This document shows positions 1-9,609 of a DNA stretch of 52,256 nt, piece after piece; within the stretch, counting starts at the first letter, position 1, and every line of letters begins with the position of its first letter. The notes below the pieces were generated by a model. The model was not told the origin of the DNA, did no database searches, and worked only from the letters and a program-made list of their open reading frames with translations. The stretch comes from Streptomyces canus 299MFChir4.1 (lineage in GTDB: Bacteria; Actinomycetota; Actinomycetes; Streptomycetales; Streptomycetaceae). The position numbers were made by a program, and so were the translations under genes. The stretch spans positions 1-52,256 of the forward strand of contig NZ_KB911626.1 in the NCBI RefSeq assembly GCF_000383615.1, in the 5' to 3' direction.

Positions 1-1
1 C

Positions 2-319
2 ATACCCGCCACCCGCTCCCGGCGCGGGCCTCGTCGGCGCCGCCCGGTCAAACTCCGTGCCGATAAGGCGTACTTCTCCGCCCACCACCTCTCCTGGCTG
101 CGAGAACGGGGACTGGTCCCGCGCATCGCCCGGCCGGGAATCGAGTCCGGCGAACGACTCGGCCGGCACCGCTGGAAGATCGAGAGGTCGATCGCCTGGC
201 TGTTCGGCTACCGACGTCTCACCGTCCGATACGAGCGAAAGGGCTCCCACTTCCTCGCCTTCCTCGGTCTGGCGGCCGCCCTGATCTGCTACAAGAAACT
301 TGCGAAGCTCACCACATGA
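2..319 (+). pseudogene. IS5-family transposase, C-terminal part (cut by window edge)
   Basis: Open from the window edge to TGA at 317-319, 105 residues visible. It shows the conserved C-terminal DDE signature: LRADKAYFS, then GRHRWKIERSIAWLFGYRRL with the catalytic Glu in KIERS, then a hydrophobic FLAFLGLAAALICYKKL tail. This arrangement is typical of actinobacterial IS5-family elements. The gene may be complete outside the window; it is labelled partial only because of the edge. A terminal inverted repeat follows at 323-342. The N-terminal part of a transposase of the same family begins at 51962 at the other edge, in the same orientation. Confidence 0.85.
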
Positions 320-322
320 GGC

Positions 323-342
323 TCACCACATGAGACACCCTC
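323..342 (+). repeat. Right terminal inverted repeat of the left-edge IS5 element
   Basis: The reverse complement reads gagggtgtctcatgtggtga. This shares gtctcatgtggtga exactly with the start of the IS at 51913-51932. It is followed outward by TTA at 343-345, and the other copy is also flanked by TTA (51910-51912), as expected for a TNA target site. A near copy of the ctcaccacatgag part overlaps the transposase stop codon at 308-320. Confidence 0.75.
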
Positions 343-401
343 TTAACTGACAGTCAAATGACCGACTGCTGGCGAGGAATTCGGGTTGTCGGGGCTCCCG
401 A

Positions 402-433
402 TTCCCGCGTTCGGAAAGAAACGAACGCGGGAA
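402..433 (-). terminator. Hairpin terminator of the sigma factor/hydrolase operon
   Basis: Perfect 12-bp stem (ttcccgcgttcg at 402-413, cgaacgcgggaa at 422-433) with an 8-nt loop. It lies 27 bp beyond the stop of the leftward hydrolase gene, so it fits transcription termination for that operon. Confidence 0.75.
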
Positions 434-459
434 GGGGAAGGAAGCCAATGGCCTGTGAC

Positions 460-1287
460 TTACCCGATCACGATCCCGACGGCGGCAGCGAATTCCGTCG
501 GCTGCTCAAGGTGACCGAAGTGGCCACTGTCCTTGAGTTCGACCAACTGTGCACGGGGGATGGAGGATTGCAGCACCTCTGCCCACCGGGGTCCGCAAAT
601 GAAGTCGTGGGTGCCGACGATGACGACTGTCGGTGCCTTGATCTCGCCGAGCTGATCACGCAGGTCGAACGCTTCCGGGGTCTGAGGCACCAGCCACGCA
701 CGGATCCCGGCGATCAGGTCGACGAACTCCGTCTTTCGGCCGGGGAAGTCAGCGAAGTAGCACGGAAGCGCATCGCGCAGTGCGGAGGTCATCGTCTCGT
801 CGTCGGTCGCGGACGTGAGCCGCTCGAAGGCAGCCGGCATACCGGGGTCGATGGCCGCGTATGCGGCCACACCCGCCATGGCCTGCGCAAAGAACTCCTG
901 GTCGGTCACCGCGGTCGTGTCGTACAGGATCAGGCCCGCCACCCGATCCGGATACTCCAGGGCGTAGCGCTGCATCACGAAGCCGCCGTGCGAGTGCCCG
1001 AGGAGGTGCACCTTGGGTTCGGCGAGGTCGTCGACGATGGCGGCGAGGAAGGTCACGTAGGTCTTGAGGTCGTAGTTCTCCAGGCGCCCCGAATCACCGG
1101 TGCCGACCGGCTCCAGGTAGACCATGGTGTAGTGCCGCTCCAGCGCAGGCATCCGCAGGTACCACCAGGCGGTGCCGGGACCGCCTGAGTGGGCCACGCA
1201 GACGGGGCCTTGGCCCGCGACGTGGTAGACCTGCCGGACGCCACCCACCGAGATCTCGTGGGTACGCAGAGTGGGGTCGGTATTCAA
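460..1287 (-). CDS. Alpha/beta hydrolase, proline iminopeptidase-like
   Basis: 275-aa cytoplasmic alpha/beta-hydrolase fold protein. The oxyanion-hole motif HSGGPG is at about residues 33-38, the nucleophile elbow GHSHGG has Ser near residue 99, the acid is in VGTHDFICGP and the catalytic His is in SGHFGHLEQP. HxGGPG is typical of prolyl aminopeptidases and related esterases, but the substrate cannot be read from sequence. I chose the TTG at 1285-1287 because gaggag lies 6 nt upstream; an in-frame ATG at 1437 would run into the sigma-factor gene. It lies 68 bp downstream of the ECF sigma gene on the same strand, so the two are probably cotranscribed. Confidence 0.88.
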   Translation of the reverse strand: MNTDPTLRTHEISVGGVRQVYHVAGQGPVCVAHSGGPGTAWWYLRMPALERHYTMVYLEPVGTGDSGRLENYDLKTYVTFLAAIVDDLAEPKVHLLGHSHGGFVMQRYALEYPDRVAGLILYDTTAVTDQEFFAQAMAGVAAYAAIDPGMPAAFERLTSATDDETMTSALRDALPCYFADFPGRKTEFVDLIAGIRAWLVPQTPEAFDLRDQLGEIKAPTVVIVGTHDFICGPRWAEVLQSSIPRAQLVELKDSGHFGHLEQPTEFAAAVGIVIG

Positions 1288-1355
1288 CTCGTTCTCCTCT
1301 TCCGATGGTGCTGACCCGACCTGATGCACGTGCCACTGGAAAAGTTCGCTCGGGC

Positions 1356-2285
1356 TCAGGATTTTTCTGCGTCGGACGGAGTCGCGTGGAAGAGCGTGAC
1401 GGAGCGGACGCGTCCTTTGTCCAGGGTCTGCAGCCACACCGCGTGCGGTGGGCAGTGGTCGGGGTCCGAGCCGAGGCTGAGGAGATCGAATTCCCAGATC
1501 AGTACATCGTCGCAGGCTACGACCTCAATCGGGCCGGGCCGGACCCCTGCGGCCAGGTCGCTCTCCATTGTCTGTTCGGCCAGCGCGGTGTCGCCGCGCA
1601 CGGCCGCAGCCGGCACGATCAACTGGGTGTCGGGCCACCACAGTTCACGGACTACCTGGTGGAAGTCGCCGCGCGCGGTGGCTCGCATGGCGTCAGCGGC
1701 CTCGCGTGTGCGGGCCGCGGTCGTCGTCGACGCATCGGCGTACGCCATGTCGGCTGTGGCGCGCAGCGCGGTCGCCAGCTTGCGGTGGGCGTGGTGCAGT
1801 CGGCTGCGTACGGTCCCGACGGGAACACCGCACACGGTGGCGATGTCCGCGTATGAGCGAATGCTGCTGAAGTGACGGAGCAGGGCGATCAGACGGTCCT
1901 TCTCCGACAGCGTTGCCATGGCATGCCACACCCAGTCCCGCAACACCGTCCGCTCCAGCAGAGCTTCAGCGCCGAAGGCCTCATCAGCAGGCAGGAACCA
2001 CTCGGGTTCGGCGACTGGCACGACCCGCCGCGAACGCACCTGCATACGGCAGTTGTTGCGCACGATGGCACGCAGCCACCCACCGATCGCGGTCGGATCG
2101 CGTACGTCACCGATCGACACGAGAGCGGTCACCATCGCGTCCTGCACAGCGTCTTCGGCATCCGGCCCGGCACCGAGCACGCTCAGCGCCACTGCCCGCA
2201 TGCCGGCCTCATGCCGGGCCAGCAGTGCACCGAGTGCACCGACCTCGCCTCGCAGAGCTCTGCCGACGAGTTCGCTGTCGTCCAT
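1356..2285 (-). CDS. ECF RNA polymerase sigma factor with SnoaL-like C-terminal domain
   Basis: 309-aa sigma-70 family factor. Region 2 (about residues 15-85) includes DAEDAVQDAMVTAL and GGWLRAIVRNNCR. Region 4 (about 120-175) includes LSEKDRLIALLRHF, SYADIATVCGVPVGTVRSRL and HHAHRKL. The remaining ~125 residues (ADAMRATARGDFHQVVRELW onward) look like a SnoaL/NTF2-type domain, the layout of SigJ/ECF41-like factors in which the C-terminal domain modulates activity without a separate anti-sigma factor. Start ATG at 2283-2285 (MDDSELVGRA); no strong ribosome binding site is evident. No anti-sigma gene is adjacent. The downstream alpha/beta hydrolase is the likely cotranscribed partner. Confidence 0.88.
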   Translation of the reverse strand: MDDSELVGRALRGEVGALGALLARHEAGMRAVALSVLGAGPDAEDAVQDAMVTALVSIGDVRDPTAIGGWLRAIVRNNCRMQVRSRRVVPVAEPEWFLPADEAFGAEALLERTVLRDWVWHAMATLSEKDRLIALLRHFSSIRSYADIATVCGVPVGTVRSRLHHAHRKLATALRATADMAYADASTTTAARTREAADAMRATARGDFHQVVRELWWPDTQLIVPAAAVRGDTALAEQTMESDLAAGVRPGPIEVVACDDVLIWEFDLLSLGSDPDHCPPHAVWLQTLDKGRVRSVTLFHATPSDAEKS

Positions 2286-2501
2286 CGCCCGATCATATTG
2301 AGCGGCGTCCGTCGAAGTGCCGCCCTGTCCGCCCGACTGGAACATCGGCGAGCACGGGCGCCGCCGCGCGCCGCGCCCGACAAAGACGTCGACAACGATG
2401 AGGAACTGCGGCTCCTCGCCGCACCCTGCCCAGCGAGTCCCCCGGCCTGGCACACGACAGGTCGGGGGGCACCTGACCTGGCACAGTACTCTGACGCGTC
2501 G

Positions 2502-3521
2502 TCAGGAAGCTGTCGCCTCGATGATGGAGTAGGGGGAGGGTGTGGCGACAATCCGGTCCAGGGTGAAACCGTTCGCGCCGAGCAGTTGCGCGTACTCTTC
2601 CGCGGTACGTTCCCGGCCGGGCAGCATGCCCAGCATGGTCAGGTCGACCATCTTCATGTGATGGGGCGCGTCACCCGGCGGGATGACGCCCTCCACGACG
2701 AGCAGCCGGGCGGCGGGGCCAGCGGCGCGGCAGACCGTCCGCAGGATCTTGGCCGCGGACTCGTCGTCCCAGTCGTGCAGGATCTGACTCATCAGATAGA
2801 TGTCGGCCGTCGGCACCGCCTCGAAGAAGTCGCCCCCGACAGCATCGACACGGTCGGCCAGCCCGCGCTCCGCCATCGCCGCCGTCGCGTGCGGGACGAC
2901 CTCGGGCAGGTCGAAGACGATGCCGTGCCGGTCCGGACGCGCGGCGATCAGCTCGGCGAGCAGGCTGCCGTCCGAGCCGCCGATATCCGCCACGGTCTGG
3001 CCCGGGGGAAGGTCGTAACCGTCGAACATTCCCCGGCGCATCGAGCCCGTGAGGTCTGTCATCGCACGTGCCATCTGCTCGGTTCGTTCGGGCTTCTCGC
3101 CCAGCCACTCGAAAGCGGGCATGCCGAAGTACCGGTTCGCACCGGGCTCACCCGTGCGCACGGTGTGAAGGAGTTCGCCGAACGGGCCGTAATGCGTCTC
3201 CATCCACATCTCGGCGACATTGGCGAGCGTCGCCGGGTGCCTCCGGGAAAGCAGGGCACCCAGTGGGGTGGTCTCCACGAACTCCCCGTCCGTGCGGAAC
3301 AGGCCGAGCATGGCGAGCGTACGGACGAGCCGGCTCAGCTGCTGCGGCCTGGCACCACTGCGTTCGGCCAGTTCACCCACGCTGAGCGGACCGTCCTCGA
3401 GCATCGTGCAGATGTCGAGCTTCGTGACCACGTACAGGGCCTGGGACACCTGGAATCCGCCCAGCAACTGTGTCATGACGAGGGAGGGGGCGGGCGCGGG
3501 GCCAGGTGCTGTCTCGGACAT
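2502..3521 (-). CDS. SAM-dependent O-methyltransferase (O-methyltransferase family 2)
   Basis: 339-aa class I methyltransferase of the group seen in antibiotic tailoring (DnrK/TcmN-like). An N-terminal winged-helix dimerisation domain (residues ~20-95, including LSVGELAERSG) precedes the Rossmann domain. This has the SAM motif VADIGGSDGSLLAELIAARP near residue 178, FDLPEVV, GDFFEAVP, and the catalytic-base region ILHDWDD with His near 249. A gaaagg ribosome binding site lies 8 nt before the ATG. It sits 86 bp downstream of the broken SARP regulator on the same strand. That suggests a remnant of a secondary-metabolite locus, but no biosynthetic core gene is present. Confidence 0.9.
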   Translation of the reverse strand: MSETAPGPAPAPSLVMTQLLGGFQVSQALYVVTKLDICTMLEDGPLSVGELAERSGARPQQLSRLVRTLAMLGLFRTDGEFVETTPLGALLSRRHPATLANVAEMWMETHYGPFGELLHTVRTGEPGANRYFGMPAFEWLGEKPERTEQMARAMTDLTGSMRRGMFDGYDLPPGQTVADIGGSDGSLLAELIAARPDRHGIVFDLPEVVPHATAAMAERGLADRVDAVGGDFFEAVPTADIYLMSQILHDWDDESAAKILRTVCRAAGPAARLLVVEGVIPPGDAPHHMKMVDLTMLGMLPGRERTAEEYAQLLGANGFTLDRIVATPSPYSIIEATAS

Positions 3522-3607
3522 GCTGTTCGCCTTTCACAGATCATCGCTTGCCCTGCAAGCATCTGCGCAAGACGTTCATGTGACGTAGATGCGGCGTATA
3601 CGCATGC

Positions 3608-6385
3608 TCACTGCCGGGCGAGAAGCCGGGCCAGTTCGGCGCCGAGTTGCGAGGCTCCGGGATCGTCACTCGTCGCCACCCCTTCCAGTGCCTGCCGGTA
3701 CACGTCCTCCGCTTGCCGTGCGCGGCCGGCGCGTTGATACGCGTCACCGAGGGCGCGCAATGTTCCGGCCTCCCGGAAATGCGCCCCGTGCCGGCGGTAG
3801 ATCGCGGCCGCTCGCCGGTAGCTGTCGGCCGCGTCGTCAATACGTTCCTGCCGTGCCTGGATGAAGCCGAGCGTGTCCCACGTGTCCGCCAGGGCATAGG
3901 GGCTCAGGTGCGCGTCCAGGGCGAGGGCTTGGCGAACGTGGTCGGCTGCTTCCTCCAGTCGGCCGAGCTGGGCGCACAGCCAGCTCACCGAGTTGAGTGC
4001 GCCGGCCCGCCGAGCGGGGTCGGTTCCCGGTGGGTAGAGGGCCAGAGTCTCGTGTGCGTGTTCCAGGGCTGCGACGTGGTCACCCTGCTCGGTCAGCAGG
4101 TAGCCGATCCGGGAACGGGTGACGGCGGCATCCTCCCGGGCACCGGTCTCCGTGAAGATCGCGAGTGCGCGACGCAGGTGGGCGCGGGCCGCCTGATGAC
4201 GTCCCATGTTCGCGTCGGCCAGGGCGAGCCCCCACAGTGCGCGGCCTTCGGCCGCTGGGTCACCGCTGCGGATGGCGGTGGCCACACCGGTCTGCTGGGA
4301 GACCTGCAAGTGGTGCCACATCCCTTGCCGGTTGAGGTGGTCGCGGAGCAGCGCGGCGAGCTGCCAGGCGTGCCGGTCGAACTGTTCCCGGTCGGTCAGG
4401 TCGAGGGCGGCCAGCAGGGCGGTGTACTCGCTCTGGTACCAGTCCGCGGGCTCGGGGGCTTCGCAGATCACGCCGTCCATGGGACGCTCGGGCAGGATCT
4501 GGTGCCGGATCGCGAAGAGTTGATGCGCCGCCAAGCGCGTCGTGTGGACGTAGTGGTCGAGCAGGCGGTGGACGACCGCTCGTCGCTCTTGCTCGTCGTC
4601 CTGGTCCCGGCTCCGGTCCTGCCCGAACGCCCGGACGAGGTCGTGCATCGCGTACCGGCCCGGCCGCTCCTCGATGAGCAGGGCCGCCGCGGCGAGCTCG
4701 TCGAGGAGGATACGTGTCTCGGTCCTTGTCAGGGCCAGCATGCTCGCGGCGGCGTCGACGCTCAGGCGGGGGCCCGGATGCAGGCAAAGCCGCCGGAACG
4801 CCTCAGCAGGGCGTGCGCCGAGTGCGCGGTAGGACCAGGAGAGCACGACGCTGACGTCGACCGACGCGTCGGGGGTCCGGAACGCGGCCAAGGTGCCGTG
4901 CGCGGTGTTCAGCTCGTCTGCCATCACGCCGAGGGGAATGTGCTCGGCCACCACCGCGCGGGCGGCCACCACTGCCAGGGCCAGCGGGAGCCGTCCGCTG
5001 CGCTCGACGATGTCACGGGTGGCACGGGGCTCGGCCCGGACGCGGTCTGGGCCGACCCTGGCGGCGAACAGCGCTACCGCCTCGTCGTGTCCGGGTGGCA
5101 GCAAGGTCAGCAGCCGCGCGCCGTCGCGCACCAGCAGGCCGCTGAGCGTGCCCCTGCTGGTCACGATCGCCAGGCAGTGTCCGGTGCCGGGCAGGAGTTC
5201 CCTGACCTGGTCCGTGGTGGCGGCATTGTCCAGCAGGATGATCATCCGGCGGTCGGCGACGAGACTGCGGAATAGACCGGCACGGACCCCGGGATGGTCC
5301 GGCACGTCGGCGGCGGCCACACCGAGGGCCTGCAGAAATCCGCCGAGGACGTCGGCGGGTGCGGCAGGATCGCGGCCTGGCCCGTATCCGCGGAGATCGG
5401 CGTAGCTGCCCGTCGGCGTAGGCCGGTGCGACGCGGTGGGCCCAGCGCAGCGCCAGCGTGGTCTTGCCCACGCCGCCCATGCCCGAGATCACCGCGATCA
5501 CCGGCCCCGGACCGTCGGCGGCCAGCAGAGCGTCGGCGCGCCGTAACGCCTCGTCGCGGCCGACGAACACGGCTGGTGACGCGGGCAGCAGGGCCGGACG
5601 GCCGACAGGTGAGGAGGCGGCGCCCACCAGGTCTGGATCGCCTCGGACGAGCCGCAGGTAGCACTGCTGCAGCTCAGGACCGGGGTCCACCCCCAATTCG
5701 TCGGCGAGCAGCCGGCGGCACTGCTGGTATGTGGCGATCGCGTCGGCCTGGCGCCCACAGCGGTACAGGGCGGTCATGAGCAGTTGCCGCAGATGCTCAT
5801 TCAGCGGATGGGCGAGGACCAGGGAGTGCAGTTCCGCCACCACTGAGTGGTGGCGGTCCAGCTCCAGATCGAGTGCGAGACGTGTGGTGAGCGCCGACAA
5901 CTGCCGCTGGGCCAGCGCGCTACGATGCGGTCCGCGCCGGGCCCGGCGACGTCGGCGAGCGCCGGTCCGCGCCACAGTCCCAGCGCCTCACGCAGCCGAT
6001 CAGCGGCGGCCACCCGGTCGCCCGCTGCCCGCGCCCGGTCCGCGTCCGCCACGAGTCGCTCGAAGACCTGCAAGTCGAGTACACCAGCGGCGATCTCCGC
6101 GAAGTACCCGCCGGAGGACGACTGGATCGCGACTCCGGCCGCCGGGTCGGATCCCAGTGTCCGGCGCAGCTGGTGCACGTACGACCGGATAACGGCCACC
6201 GCGCTTGGCGGGGCCTCCTCGCCCCACAGCTCATCGGCGAGCTCCCGCACCGAGGCCGGAGTACCGCGGCGCAGGACGAGTGCGCTCAGCAAGGCACGCC
6301 GCTGGGGCGGCCCTGCGGATACCTCTGTCTCCCCACGCCTGAGGAGAAGCGGGCCGAGCACACCGACGCGCAGACGCTCACTCAT
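3608..6385 (-). pseudogene. AfsR/SARP-family transcriptional regulator, two frameshifts
   Basis: Together the frames spell an AfsR-like protein of ~925 residues. It has a SARP DNA-binding domain (MSERLRVGVLGPLLLRRGET; LADELWGEE; AVIRSYVHQLRRTLG), then BTAD (DLQVFERLV; LMTALYRCGRQADAIATYQQ). The NB-ARC NTPase follows, with Walker A SGMGGVGKTT and Walker B MIILLDNAAT, then C-terminal TPRs (RAHLRRALAIFTETG; AADHVRQALAL). Two frame changes break it. One is near 5911-5930 between the SARP N-terminus and BTAD. The other is near 5401-5410, where GQL should continue as YADLRGYG. Start ATG at 6385 behind gggag. Either a true pseudogene or two assembly errors; read as one chain, all domains are present. 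Confidence 0.8.
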
Positions 6386-6947
6386 CATCACTCCCGGGAT
6401 GCAGCCTGGTGGAAGCGTGCCGTGAGGATATAGCGGGCCATGCGCATCGCTTTCAGTGGGCGGACAAGGTGTCTTGGACATGGAGTTCGCGCAGGTACGC
6501 AGTCTCTGCATACCGAAGTGACCACGTATGACCGCAGCCGAGCATGCGTGCACACGTCCGGACCGTGTGCACGCTTCGGTCGGTATCGCGCAGCGCGGCC
6601 TTCAGCGGACATGGTGGGGCACGAGTCCTTCGACCAGCCCCTACCCACGACGGCGCTGCTGAGGGCGAGTTGCCCAGCCCTGAGCAGCATCCCGGCCGAA
6701 CGTCGGTCTCAACACCCGGACGCTTCTTGCCGTGTGGCGCGGGGCGGTTCACCGGACGCTCCCTCGTGCTCCACGCGCGCCGCAATGGGCCCAGTACCGC
6801 CGCGTTCCACAGGTCTGCGGTCCGCATCACGGATGCATCGGCATCTCTGGTGTGCCACCACACGGAGCAAAAATCCAGTCTTAATGCAAGCTGAAAGAAA
6901 AGTCTGCGCACCACCTTGACCGCCCCTGACGCGGCGGGCATGGTTCC

Positions 6948-6961
6948 GGAGAGCGCTCTCC
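6948..6961. promoter_or_regulatory. Palindromic LacI-type operator ggagagcgctctcc
   Basis: Perfect 14-bp palindrome centred on GC. The form resembles operators of canonical LacI/CebR-type repressors in Streptomyces. It lies in the 985-bp gap before the secreted glycosidase gene at 7371, just after ttgacc at 6915-6920. It is followed at 6977-6983 by a strong gaaggag 6 nt before an ATG at 6990. LacI regulator 1 (10875-11894), whose recognition helix SRATVSRVVN is the canonical type, is the obvious candidate binder. The rest of 6386-7370 holds no gene I can support. Confidence 0.6.
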
Positions 6962-7370
6962 CACTCATTCTGTGTGAAGGAGTCTCGCCATGTCTGCTGT
7001 CGGCACACCCAGCAGCGTCAGTCCTCCGCAAACCCGGCCGGCGCAGCGTCATGGGCGTGTTGGTCCCCGAACAGGTCATGTCCCTCTTGGCCGCGCCGTG
7101 AGGACACGGCGGTCACCGAGGCGGTCTACGGCGCCCGTTGGCCGAGCCCCGCCACCAGCCCGCAGTGGATCTACGACGATCTCGGTACCCCGCCTCACCC
7201 AGCCGGATCGAGCCGCCCCGCGAGGCCGCTCGTGCCGGGTTCCTCTGAGCGAAAAACGTCGACGACAACTCCCCCTGCAGGACGACCGCGCACCGACCCG
7301 GCGGGGCCATCCCGCGGTGGTCCGGCAGCGTCGCCCCGTCGGCTCTCCCCCCCACCCAGTAGGAGCAGAT

Positions 7371-9536
7371 GTGTCCACAGCCGCCCCGTACCGCAGACCA
7401 GCAGGCCGCCGCGCCGTCCCCGCGCTCGCCCTCGGTGCACTGATCGCGTCATCACTCGTCTTCGTCGCTCCACCGGCCCAGGCGGCCGAGACCCTGCTCT
7501 CCCAGGGCCGGCCCGCCACCGCCTCGTCCCAGGAAGGCGACGGATACAGCCCCTCGGCGGCCGTCGACGGCAACCTCACCGGCACCCGCTGGGCCAGTAA
7601 CTGGAGCGATCCGCAGTGGTTGCAGGTCGACCTCGGACAGCGGTCCGACCTCAGCCGGGTAGTGCTGACCTGGGAAGGCGCGTACGGCAAGAGTTACCAG
7701 GTCCAGGCATCCGACAACGGCACCGACTGGCGGACCTTGAAGACCGTGACCGGCGGCGACGGCGGCACGGACGACGTCGCCGTCTCCGGCTCCGGCCGCT
7801 ACGTCCGCATGCTGGGCACGGAGCGTTCCGGCGCCTACGGCTACTCCCTATGGGAGTTCCAGGTGTACGGGAGCACGGACGGCACACCACCCGCCTCAGG
7901 CGCGGTCGCCGTCACCGGCTCGCAGGGCAACTGGCAACTGACCGTCGGCGGCCAGCCGTACACCGTCAAGGGGCTGACCTGGGGACCCGCCATCGCCGAC
8001 GCCCCGAAGTACATGCCCGACGTCAAGTCCATGGGCGTCAACACGATCCGCACCTGGGGCACCGACGCCTCCACCAAGCCACTCCTCGACACCGCGGCGC
8101 AGCACGGTATCCGCGTCGTGAACGGCTTCTGGCTGCAGCCCGGTGGCGGCCCCGGCTCCGGCGGCTGCGTCAACTACGTCACCGACACCACGTACAAGAA
8201 CAACATGCTCACCGAGTTCGCCAGGTGGGTGGAGGCGTACAAGAGCCATCCGGCGACGCTCATGTGGAACGTCGGCAACGAGTCGGTTCTCGGCCTGCAG
8301 AACTGCTTCAGCGGGGCGGAGCTGGAGACCCAGCGCAATGCCTACACCAGCTTCGTCAACGACGTCGCCAAAAGGATCCACGGCATCGATCCCGACCACC
8401 CTGTCACCTCCACCGACGCCTGGACGGGAGCATGGCCGTACTACAAGCGCAACGCGCCCGACCTGGACCTGTACTCGATGAACTCCTATGGCAACGTCTG
8501 CGGCGTCCGGGGCGATTGGGAGCAGGGCGGCTACACCAAGCCGTACATCATCACCGAAGGCGGACCGGCAGGCGAGTGGGAGGTGCCCGACGACGCCAAC
8601 GGGGTTCCCGACGAGCCGACCGACGTGCAGAAGGCCGAGGGGTACACGAAGGCGTGGAACTGCGTCGCCGGACACCGGGGCGTCGCGCTCGGTGCCACCC
8701 TCTTCCACTACGGCATCGAGCACGACTTCGGCGGGATCTGGTTCAACCTTGTCCCCGACGGGCTGAAGAGGCTCTCCTACTACGCCATCAAGAGGGCGTA
8801 CACCGGAACGGCCGGCAACGACAACACCCCGCCCGTCATCTCGAACATGAACGTCAACCCCGCCTCATCCGCCCCGGCGGGCGGTGAGTTCACCGTCCGG
8901 GCGGACGTGCGTGACCCCGACGGCGACCCGGTCACGTACAAGATCTTCCTCAGCGGCAACTACGCGAGCGGTGACAAGCGCCTGGTCGAGGCCAAGTGGC
9001 GATCCACCGGGACCGGGACCTTCGCCGTGACGGCGCCCGAGAAGCTCGGTGTCTGGAAGGTGTACATCCAGGCCGAGGACGGCCGCGGCAACGCCGGCAT
9101 CGAGACGAAGTCGGTCAAGGTCGTCGCCCCGCCGGTCACCGGCACGAACATGGCGCTGAACAAGCCCACCACAGCCTCCTCCTTCCAGCCCTCGTACGGC
9201 GACTGCCCGTGCGAACCCGCCAAGGCGACGGACGGCCGGGCCGACACCCGATGGGCCAGCGACTGGAGCGACCCGCAGTGGATCAGGGTCGACCTCGGCG
9301 CCGCCACCCCCATCCGCACGCTCCAACTGGTCTGGGATCCCGCCTACGCCAAGTCCTACGAGGTCCAACTCTCGGACGACGGCACCACCTGGCGCACCGT
9401 CCACTCCACGACCACCGGCAACGGTGACGTCGACACCGTCGACGTCGGGGCGACCGCACGATACGTACGACTCAACCTGACGGCGCGTGGCACCGGCTGG
9501 GGCTACTCGCTGCACGAGTTCGGCATCTACAGCTGA
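7371..9536 (+). CDS. Secreted clan-A glycoside hydrolase flanked by two discoidin/CBM32 domains
   Basis: 721-aa exported enzyme. It has an Arg-rich n-region and hydrophobic core (VPALALGALIASSLVFV) with likely cleavage after AQA. First discoidin/F5-8C (CBM32) domain at about 38-165 (ATASSQEGDGYSPSAAVDGN ... YGYSLWEFQVYGS). A TIM barrel at about 180-440 has the likely acid/base Glu in MWNVGNES and nucleophile in IITEGGPAGEW, as in GH2-related clan-A enzymes. An Ig-like domain (TPPVISNMNVNPASS) and a second CBM32 with the same TRWAS-WSDPQW motif complete it. GTG start with aggag 5 nt upstream. An in-frame ATG at 6990 would add 127 Arg/Pro-rich residues before the signal peptide. Substrate unknown; probably a polymer bound by CBM32. 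Confidence 0.85.
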   Translation: MSTAAPYRRPAGRRAVPALALGALIASSLVFVAPPAQAAETLLSQGRPATASSQEGDGYSPSAAVDGNLTGTRWASNWSDPQWLQVDLGQRSDLSRVVLTWEGAYGKSYQVQASDNGTDWRTLKTVTGGDGGTDDVAVSGSGRYVRMLGTERSGAYGYSLWEFQVYGSTDGTPPASGAVAVTGSQGNWQLTVGGQPYTVKGLTWGPAIADAPKYMPDVKSMGVNTIRTWGTDASTKPLLDTAAQHGIRVVNGFWLQPGGGPGSGGCVNYVTDTTYKNNMLTEFARWVEAYKSHPATLMWNVGNESVLGLQNCFSGAELETQRNAYTSFVNDVAKRIHGIDPDHPVTSTDAWTGAWPYYKRNAPDLDLYSMNSYGNVCGVRGDWEQGGYTKPYIITEGGPAGEWEVPDDANGVPDEPTDVQKAEGYTKAWNCVAGHRGVALGATLFHYGIEHDFGGIWFNLVPDGLKRLSYYAIKRAYTGTAGNDNTPPVISNMNVNPASSAPAGGEFTVRADVRDPDGDPVTYKIFLSGNYASGDKRLVEAKWRSTGTGTFAVTAPEKLGVWKVYIQAEDGRGNAGIETKSVKVVAPPVTGTNMALNKPTTASSFQPSYGDCPCEPAKATDGRADTRWASDWSDPQWIRVDLGAATPIRTLQLVWDPAYAKSYEVQLSDDGTTWRTVHSTTTGNGDVDTVDVGATARYVRLNLTARGTGWGYSLHEFGIYS

Positions 9537-9545
9537 CGACGGCGA

Positions 9546-9565
9546 AGGGCGCCCGGCGGCGCCCT
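9546..9565 (+). terminator. Intercistronic hairpin after the CBM32 glycosidase
   Basis: Perfect 8-bp stem agggcgcc/ggcgccct with a 4-nt loop, in the 73-bp gap between the glycosidase and the DUF1996 gene. It could attenuate read-through or protect the upstream message; no T-run follows. Confidence 0.45.
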
Positions 9566-9609
9566 CTCGCACCACCCCCACTCGGCACCTCGGCGGGCAA
9601 GGAGGCCCC

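Noticed and set aside
1872..3737. 621-codon plus-strand open frame
   Set aside because: Antisense to the sigma factor and the O-methyltransferase, which have full domain signatures; the translation is low-complexity Arg/His-rich, typical of GC-rich shadow frames.
3647..5275. 542-codon plus-strand open frame
   Set aside because: Antisense to the NB-ARC/TPR part of the SARP regulator; no recognisable domain.
6990..7370. 127-codon N-terminal extension of the CBM32 glycosidase
   Set aside because: It would bury the signal peptide behind an Arg/Pro-rich stretch without domain character; the GTG at 7371 has its own ribosome binding site. Kept only as a finding.
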